Shown in pieces: positions 44,388 to 44,836 of a stretch of 44,836 bases of DNA. The DNA comes from Thermomucor indicae-seudaticae (Eukaryota; Mucoromycota; Mucoromycetes; Mucorales; Lichtheimiaceae): assembly GCA_000787465.1 (NCBI GenBank), contig JSYX01000273.1, forward strand, positions 1 to 44,836, in the 5' to 3' direction. Made by a program: the position numbers and the translations under genes. Within the stretch, counting starts at the first letter, position 1, and each line of letters opens with the position of its first letter. The notes under the pieces are model-generated. The model was not told the origin of the DNA and searched no databases. It worked only from the letters and a program-made list of their open reading frames with translations.

Positions 44388-44573
44388 AATATACACGTAT
44401 AAAGTGTGGGGTTGACGACAAAGGAGTGGAAAGGGAGCGAGGAATATACCAACTCGATCAAAGAAGAGAACGCAACAAAACGATTCCTTGAAACAATTCT
44501 TTGGTGCAACCAAGTTTAAATTGCTTCGTCATTGAGCGACATGGCCCGACCAGAGCTCTGACCTTTGTGCACC
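44388..44573. promoter_or_regulatory. Divergent promoter region of the last two genes
   Basis: 186 bp between the start codons of the basic protein (minus) and the zinc-binding protein (plus). A six-codon upstream ORF starts at the ATG at 44541 on the plus strand. Confidence 0.5.
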
Positions 44574-44836
44574 ATGAAAATTCGGTCTTGCCATTTATGT
44601 AAGAGGCGTGCTTCTGGTATGATGAAGATACTCATTGGGAAACAATGTGCACGTTGCCGAGAATATTATTTTTGGCGTCTCAGGGATCCCGGTTGCAGTA
44701 AGTGCGTACAATCAATGCTGCTTCCCTGTCAATTTCTCGTGCATTAACGCAAACTTCATTCACTGAATTTTGAGGAAGTATTCACGCCGCTCTGATCCCT
44801 TCTTTGTGTCGTTACGAGGTTAGATTTGCACCTAGG
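44574..44836 (+). CDS. Cys-rich, probably zinc-binding protein, partial (runs off the window)
   Basis: The ATG at 44574 starts MKIRSCHLCKRRASGMM, then KQCARCREYYFWRLRDPGC. At 44697 the exon meets a consensus splice donor (GCA|GTAAGT), so the first exon is about 41 codons and the rest lies in or beyond the last 140 bp. The paired CxxC motifs (CHLC, CARC) followed by a further Cys suggest a zinc-binding domain. The family and function cannot be told from one exon. Reading on without splicing ends at 44747. Confidence 0.5.

Overview
This window looks like nuclear DNA of an early-diverging, probably mucoromycete (Mucorales-like) fungus. Genes are dense, on both strands, and split by many short GT-AG introns (mostly 42-80 nt, 1 to 10 per gene). 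The gene set is fungal: RIT1, URA3-type OMP decarboxylase, MVP1, GTS1/AGE2-like ArfGAP, ERV29. Two decayed mobile elements are of kinds common in Mucoromycota. No bacterial-style operons, rRNA, tRNA or CRISPR array were seen. Exon chains were built by hand from homology and splice consensus. For most genes the spliced length came out as an exact multiple of three, which supports the models.

Layout. 0.6-6.1 kb, minus strand: glycine cleavage T protein (GCV1), a short transposase HTH relic, a TBC-domain Rab GAP, and ERV29/SURF4. 6.1-7.6 kb is an unresolved, apparently degenerate stretch. 7.6-9.9 kb, plus: a DENND11/LCHN-type DENN protein. 10.0-10.9 kb, minus: an unrecognised 233-aa protein. 11.9-16.0 kb: RIT1 (minus, 11 exons) and METTL16 (plus, 11 exons), a head-to-head pair of RNA-modification genes with about 85 bp between start codons. 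16.3-29.2 kb, all minus: an AMPK-related-type kinase, an ankyrin protein, a kelch type I membrane protein and an ArfGAP with two UBA domains. 30.2-32.9 kb, plus: URA3 and a peroxisomal alpha-methylacyl-CoA racemase. ATP23 (minus) ends one base away from the racemase and is divergent from MVP1 (plus, to 36.5 kb). 36.6-39.8 kb is a transposon graveyard: a TnpB/Fanzor-like relic, a cluster of three perfect hairpins, and a decayed DDE transposase. 40.2-44.8 kb: ARG4, a small secreted cysteine-containing protein, a 675-aa basic Ser/Arg-rich protein (minus), and the first exon of a zinc-binding protein that runs off the end.

How the genes relate. Most are unlinked housekeeping functions. Membrane traffic is over-represented (TBC GAP, ERV29, DENN protein, ArfGAP, MVP1). 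The two RNA enzymes sharing one promoter region are the clearest candidate for co-regulation. The most unusual content is the decayed TnpB/Fanzor-like gene with its neighbouring hairpins and DDE relic, and the short secreted protein next to ARG4.
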